From contig JBGPKH010000103.1 of the NCBI GenBank assembly GCA_041485845.1, positions 1 through 18,219 on the forward strand: DNA of 18,219 nt, written 5' to 3'. This document shows, piece after piece, positions 14,659-18,219 of this stretch; positions within the stretch are counted from its first letter, which is position 1; each line of letters opens with the position of its first letter. The notes beneath the pieces are model-generated. The model was not told where the DNA came from. It saw nothing but the letters and a program-made list of their open reading frames with translations, and made no database searches. A program made the position numbers and the translations under genes. Source of the stretch: OMOG01 sp041485845. Its GTDB lineage: Bacteria; Acidobacteriota; Terriglobia; Bryobacterales; Bryobacteraceae.

Positions 14659-15779
14659 AGATCGAACCGTTCGAGATGGAGCGCATGCAGTCGACGTGGG
14701 AGAACGTCGTCGAGATGGATCTGAGCGAGAGCGGGGTGCGTCCCGTCAGCCTGCGGGAGTTGGCCGAAATGGGGCTCGACATCGACGCCATCCTGAACAT
14801 GCCGCTCACCTACAGCCAGTCCAACGGCACCATCCCGCTGCGCGAGAATCTCGCGGCGCTCTACCCCGGCGCCACTCCCGGCCACATCGAGGTCACCAAC
14901 GGCACATCGGAGGCGAACTACCTGCTGGCGCTCACGCTGCTGCGCGATGGGGATGAAGCCGCCTTCGAGGCGCCCAACTACATGCAGTACTGGGGCCTTC
15001 CGCGAAGCCTCGGCGCCAAAGTGAACCGCTTTCACCTGCGCATCGACCAGGATTGGGAGCCCGACTGGGACGAGTTCGACCGCGCCGTCACCGGAAAAAC
15101 TCGCCTGGTCTACATCTCCAATCCGAATAATCCCAGCGGCTCGGTGCTCTCGCGCGACGCCATGAAGCGCATCGTCGCGCGCTGCGAAGTCACCGGCGCC
15201 TACCTGGTGGCCGACGAAGTCTACCTGGGCGCGGAGATCTACTGCGAGCGCACACCCAGCTTCTGGGGCATGAGCGATCGTGTCATCGTCACCAGCGGGC
15301 TCTCCAAAGCGTACGGCATCCCGGGCGTGCGCATCGGCTGGATCGTCGGACCCAAAGACGTGATCGCCGAGTGCTGGACCCAGCACGACTACCTCACCAT
15401 CGCGCCCAACAAAATCTCCGATGCCGTGGCGCGCGTGGCCGTCGAGCGGGACAACCGCGAAAAACTCTACGCGCGCACGCGAGCGATTCTCCAGCACAAC
15501 CTGCCCATCATGCGCCAGTGGGTGGCGAGCTTCGGCGGCTTCCTCACGTTCCGCGAGCCGCGGGCCGGCGCCCTCTGCCTGATGCGCTACGATTCCGATA
15601 CGCCCAGCTACCCGCTGTGCGAGCGCATTCGCGTCAACCAGAGCGTGCTCATCGTGCCCGGCGCGCACCTGGGACTCGAAAACTTTCTGCGCATCTGGCT
15701 GGGCGGCAAACCGGAGTTCCTCACCGAAGGCCTGCGCCGCGTCGGTATCGAGTTGGCGAAAGAAACGGTCCGTGTCTGA
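14655..15779 (+). CDS. PLP-dependent class I/II aminotransferase, second gene of OCD operon
   Basis: The 374-residue fold-type I PLP enzyme shows NGTSEANYLLAL (phosphate-binding turn), YISNPNNPSGSVLS, VADEVYLGAE and SGLSKAYGIPGVRIGW with the catalytic lysine K218. The N-terminus MERMQSTWENVVEMDLSESG differs from aspartate aminotransferases and resembles a less-studied subgroup that, as I recall, also includes capreomycidine-synthase-like enzymes; I hold that link at low confidence. It overlaps the OCD gene by four bases (ATGA) and the permease by eight (GTGTCTGA). Such tight packing argues that all three act on one substrate or product. It is only distantly similar to the aminotransferase at 12421-13623, so it is not a recent duplicate. 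Confidence 0.88.
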   Translation: MKIEPFEMERMQSTWENVVEMDLSESGVRPVSLRELAEMGLDIDAILNMPLTYSQSNGTIPLRENLAALYPGATPGHIEVTNGTSEANYLLALTLLRDGDEAAFEAPNYMQYWGLPRSLGAKVNRFHLRIDQDWEPDWDEFDRAVTGKTRLVYISNPNNPSGSVLSRDAMKRIVARCEVTGAYLVADEVYLGAEIYCERTPSFWGMSDRVIVTSGLSKAYGIPGVRIGWIVGPKDVIAECWTQHDYLTIAPNKISDAVARVAVERDNREKLYARTRAILQHNLPIMRQWVASFGGFLTFREPRAGALCLMRYDSDTPSYPLCERIRVNQSVLIVPGAHLGLENFLRIWLGGKPEFLTEGLRRVGIELAKETVRV

Positions 15780-17094
15780 GCCGCAGCTCAAGCCGGAGCT
15801 CGGCCTGCGCGATCTCTCCCTGTTTGCCATCACCTGCATCGTCGGCGCGCGCTGGATCCCCGCCGCGGCGCACGCCGGACCCGGTTCCATCACGCTCTGG
15901 CTGCTGGCCGCCGTGCTTTTCGTGGTCCCGCTCGCGGTCGCGGTCGCCGCGCTCACCCGCAAGTATCCGGGCACCGGCGGCCTGTATCTTTGGACGCGCG
16001 GCGATTTCGGGCCGTGGCACGGATTCCTGTGCTTCTGGGTGTACTGGATGGGGATGGCTTGCTGGTTCCCCACCGCGGCCATCTTCTATATGAAGGCGGG
16101 CTTCTACACGCTGGGCTCCGGTTACATGCACCTGGGCGACAATCGTCTCTATCTCCTGACCGTCGCACTGTTCGCGATCTGGATTGCGCTCGGCTCCAAC
16201 CTCCTCGGGCTACGCGTCGGCAAGTGGACCGAGAACATCGGCGGCGCCGCCTCGTGGCTGCTGGGCGCCCTGCTGATCGCGCTCGCCGTGCTGGTCGGGA
16301 TGCGCCGCGGCTCCGCCACGCATTTCGATATTCTCCCCAAGTGGGATTGGGGAACCGTCAGCTTCTGGGCGACGATCGCTTATGGCATGTCCGGTCTCGA
16401 AATGGCCGGTCTGATGGCCGGTGAGATTCACAATCCCGATCGCACGCTGCCGCGCGCCGGCTGGATTGCGTCGGGCTTTGCCACCTTGTTCTACACCAGC
16501 TCGACCGCCGCCATGCTGGTGCTCCTCCCCCAGGAGAAGATCAACGAGATCAGCGGCCTTGGCGATGTGGGCTTGGCGGCCGGCGCGGTGTTGGGCGCCA
16601 GATGGCTCGGCCCGCTGCTCGCTCTGATCGTGCTCGCCAGCGGAGTGGGGCAGATCGGTGGAATCGGAACCTCGATCTCGCGCCTGCCGTTTGCCGTCGG
16701 GGCGGACCGACTGCTGCCCAAGGCGTTCGCCAGAATCCATCCGCGCTGGGGCACTCCCCACGTTTCCATCCTGGCGCTGGGAGTGGTGGCGAGCTTCCTG
16801 CTTGCCGCCTACCAGCTCGGCGACACCATGCGCGCCGCATACGACGAGCTGGTCTCCCTGATGGTGATCACCGGCTTCATCCCGTACCTCTACATTTTTG
16901 GCAGCGCCTGGAAAGCCGGCAAACGCCTCTGCGCCTTCTCCGGCTTGGCCATCACCGTGATGGCGCTGGTGTGCGCGGTAGTGCCCACCGCCGAGATCTC
17001 GAACGTCTGGCTCTTCGAAGGCAAGCTCGCCCTCGGCACCGCGGCGGTGATCGCCTCGGCCTGGGTGGTGTATCGGAAGCACGCGTCGGTGTGA
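15772..17094 (+). CDS. APC-superfamily amino-acid permease
   Basis: The 440-residue integral membrane protein has about 12 hydrophobic segments and belongs to the amino acid-polyamine-organocation (APC) family. Characteristic parts are LSLFAITCIVGARWIPAAAH (TM1, with GARW in place of the common GxG), the conserved loop AGLMAGEIHNPDRTLPRAGW, and SRLPFAVGADRLLPKAFARI followed by HPRWGTPHVSI. It probably imports or exports the amino acid handled by the two upstream enzymes. Start GTG 15772 lies inside the end of the aminotransferase gene, overlapping its stop by eight bases. It is convergent with brnA, whose stop lies four bases beyond 17094. Confidence 0.92.
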   Translation: MSEPQLKPELGLRDLSLFAITCIVGARWIPAAAHAGPGSITLWLLAAVLFVVPLAVAVAALTRKYPGTGGLYLWTRGDFGPWHGFLCFWVYWMGMACWFPTAAIFYMKAGFYTLGSGYMHLGDNRLYLLTVALFAIWIALGSNLLGLRVGKWTENIGGAASWLLGALLIALAVLVGMRRGSATHFDILPKWDWGTVSFWATIAYGMSGLEMAGLMAGEIHNPDRTLPRAGWIASGFATLFYTSSTAAMLVLLPQEKINEISGLGDVGLAAGAVLGARWLGPLLALIVLASGVGQIGGIGTSISRLPFAVGADRLLPKAFARIHPRWGTPHVSILALGVVASFLLAAYQLGDTMRAAYDELVSLMVITGFIPYLYIFGSAWKAGKRLCAFSGLAITVMALVCAVVPTAEISNVWLFEGKLALGTAAVIASAWVVYRKHASV

Positions 17095-17098
17095 CTCG

Positions 17099-17353
17099 TC
17101 AGCCCGCGCGCCGCAGTTCCTCGCGGATGACGCGGCGCAGCGTGGATTCCAACGGCTCGCGGCTACGGCCCATGAAGTCTCGTAAAGCCTGATTGATCAG
17201 GCTCTGGTAGTTGCCGACACCGGCCTTGTCCACCTGGTCGCGAAACCAGTCCAGGACGTCGTCGTCCAGGCGGATGGTTACCCGCGTTTTGCCGGCCGGG
17301 ACCGGGATGACGGATCCGCGCTTTCCCTTGCTGAAATCGTATTCGTTCTTCAT
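17099..17353 (-). CDS. brnA: BrnA-family antitoxin (ribbon-helix-helix DNA-binding), without a functional partner
   Basis: The 84-residue product starts MKNEYDFSKGKRGSVIPVP and continues with AGKTRVTIRLDDDVLDWF, then GVGNYQSLINQALRDFM. This is the recognisable BrnA layout, with a beta-strand that contacts DNA and a helix-turn-helix-like dimer. GGAG precedes ATG 17353 by five bases. The frame stays open upstream through the toxin remnant, but the methionine at 17353 is the family start. In brnTA loci BrnA both neutralises BrnT and represses the promoter. The toxin gene here is destroyed (17354-17542), so this antitoxin is an orphan; it could still autoregulate or protect against another BrnT. 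Confidence 0.88.
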   Translation of the reverse strand: MKNEYDFSKGKRGSVIPVPAGKTRVTIRLDDDVLDWFRDQVDKAGVGNYQSLINQALRDFMGRSREPLESTLRRVIREELRRAG

Positions 17354-17542
17354 GGGCTCTCCATATACGGCCGTCGTTCGCGGGGTGTCGCCGATGGTCA
17401 CCCACCTCTCCTCGTTGACGGAATCGTCCGAGCGGTGATGCCTCGGTCATCTCTCAGGACGGTTATGGCATCCGCAAATTGAATTCCATGTTTGCGTAGG
17501 GTTGCTCCCGGCCTTTTGGGGATCCTATTCGGCCGCCACCAT
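17354..17542 (-). pseudogene. brnT: BrnT toxin remnant with nonsense codon, two frameshifts and an internal deletion
   Basis: Directly upstream of brnA the minus strand reads MVAAE-stop-DPQKAGSN from ATG 17542. The TAG sits where BrnT relatives have tryptophan (E-W-D). One extra C after SN shifts the frame to LRKHGIQFADAITVLRDD, the BrnT core motif. About 75 bases later a one-base loss restores the first frame at DDSVNEERWVTIGDT, another BrnT motif. After that the segment that should carry the RIISAR strand is missing, leaving PRTTAVYGEP immediately before brnA. A BrnT RNase-like toxin is normally about 90 residues; this stretch spans 63 codons. It cannot make toxin. Confidence 0.8.
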
Positions 17543-17543
17543 C

Positions 17544-17559
17544 GTGTACGATTGTACAC
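17544..17559 (-). promoter_or_regulatory. Perfect inverted repeat at the brnTA promoter, likely BrnA operator
   Basis: GTGTAC-AATC-GTACAC (6-bp arms, 4-base spacer, read on the minus strand) ends two bases before the remnant brnT ATG. The word TACAAT inside it could be the -10 box; no good -35 is visible 17 bases upstream. Operator palindromes overlapping the promoter are normal for BrnA autorepression. It appears intact although the toxin has decayed. Confidence 0.5.
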
Positions 17560-17599
17560 CAGCTACTCAGAGCGATAGTGTCCGCCCGAACAGAAACTG

Positions 17600-17643
17600 A
17601 AGGCCCCCGAGCCGGGCTGGCCCGTGAAATAGGAGCGGGCCTT
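17600..17643 (-). terminator. Candidate hairpin terminator of the PD40 gene
   Basis: AAGGCCC (17600-17606) is complementary to GGGCCTT (17637-17643), with an inner GCCGGGC-type stem between. The structure begins at the stop codon of the PD40 gene and lies before the brnTA control region. There is no long T-run (only CAGTTTC downstream on the minus strand), so it may work weakly or only as a 3-prime stabiliser. Confidence 0.35.
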
Positions 17644-18219
17644 AGCGGAAGTTCTCGACCAGCATGAGGTCGCTGCCAACCTCATCGACTTGGGTGTAGA
17701 GAGCCGTCCGGCCATCGGGAGAAATCGAGAGGCCCAATCTGAGGCCGCGCTCGATGGTCACCAACTTTCTGATGTTGCCGGTGGCGAACTCGTACAGCCG
17801 CAGTTCACTGTGGCCCTCGTTGTCGGCTGCACCGAAGTAATAGATCCCGTTTGGATGTACGGTCCATAGCGTGAAGGGATTCACAGAATCGAAGATTTTG
17901 GTTTCGCTCCCGCCCTCAACTGGCATTCTCTCGACACTCAGGGATAACGGCCATCCTAAGGAGTAGTAGATGAATTTCCCATCCGGAGATTCCTGGGGCA
18001 CGTCCCCGGTCTTGGAAATCTGAACCGCCTTCCCGCCACTGGAACGTATTCTCCAGATCCCGCCGTCTCGTACGGCGAAGTAGAGCCATTTGCCATCCCG
18101 TGACCAGTATGGCCATGCATCTTGACCTGCTACCAAACGCTGTGGAACGCCGCCGTTTACGTTGATAACGTAAATTCCTGCAGCCGCCCCAAAAACGATC
18201 CTTTGGCTATCCCAGGACC
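17642..18219 (-). CDS. PD40/TolB-like beta-propeller protein, C-terminal part (runs off the right edge)
   Basis: The frame is open to the window edge and gives 191 residues before the TAA at 17642-17644. It shows PD40-type propeller blades: WDSQRIVFGAAAGIYVINVN, YWSRDGKWLYFAVRDGG, ESPDGKFIYYSLG, VHPNGIYYFGAADN and ISPDGRTALYTQVDEVGSDL. The final LMLVENFR is typical of acidobacterial proteins in which such a propeller follows a Ser/Thr kinase or a winged-helix DNA-binding domain; the missing N-terminus would decide which. Internal ATG or TTG codons near 18136 are within the repeat and are not the start. Confidence 0.8.
   Translation of the reverse strand, partial: SWDSQRIVFGAAAGIYVINVNGGVPQRLVAGQDAWPYWSRDGKWLYFAVRDGGIWRIRSSGGKAVQISKTGDVPQESPDGKFIYYSLGWPLSLSVERMPVEGGSETKIFDSVNPFTLWTVHPNGIYYFGAADNEGHSELRLYEFATGNIRKLVTIERGLRLGLSISPDGRTALYTQVDEVGSDLMLVENFR

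Noticed and set aside
14610..16082. 490-codon minus-strand frame opposite the aminotransferase and permease
   Set aside because: Antisense to two clear genes that overlap in operon fashion. The composition is typical of a GC-driven shadow.

Overview
The window most resembles the chromosome of a soil acidobacterium of the Bryobacterales/Solibacter type. Three things support this: high GC, an ADOP-type permease (acidobacterial duplicated orphan permease) coupled to its PadR repressor, and a PD40/TolB-like propeller protein ending in the SGSDLMLVENFR-like tail common in that group (here GSDLMLVENFR). No rRNA, tRNA, CRISPR array or intact transposase was recognised. The assignment is inference from gene families, not a database match.

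Layout. 1-244 is a leader region with a two-copy, 35-bp-period repeat, followed by a solitary radical SAM enzyme (245-2059, +). Convergent to it lies a padR-ADOP operon on the minus strand (5262-2186). Its promoter and a palindromic operator can be read base by base at 5269-5319. From about 5640 to 8530 the DNA is a graveyard: an SBBP beta-propeller gene broken by frameshifts, an unassigned GC-rich palindromic stretch, the C-terminal end of a TonB-dependent receptor, a cluster of TGACGCAAA words, a minus-strand ORF with a strong Shine-Dalgarno but a decayed distal part, and a 188-bp non-coding tandem repeat.

From 8535 ordinary coding resumes on the plus strand: two exported TPR-type proteins, rnc (RNase III) and a small coiled-coil protein, closely spaced and probably co-transcribed. 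A WXXGXW-repeat secreted protein and a PLP aminotransferase follow on the minus strand. Divergent from that aminotransferase is a tightly overlapped operon: ornithine cyclodeaminase-family enzyme, second PLP aminotransferase and APC amino-acid permease (13705-17094). Together these four genes look like an amino-acid uptake and conversion unit.

At the right end a type II toxin-antitoxin locus (brnTA) has kept an intact antitoxin (brnA) and an operator-like palindrome. Its toxin gene (brnT) is destroyed by a nonsense codon, two compensating frameshifts and an internal deletion. The window closes inside a PD40 propeller protein on the minus strand.

I did not find a convincing wholly new multi-gene system. 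The most interesting items are the eroded brnT with its orphan antitoxin, the PadR operator architecture, the two-aminotransferase/OCD/permease cluster, the exported TPR protein with a degenerate HxxxH motif, and the repeat-rich scar region.
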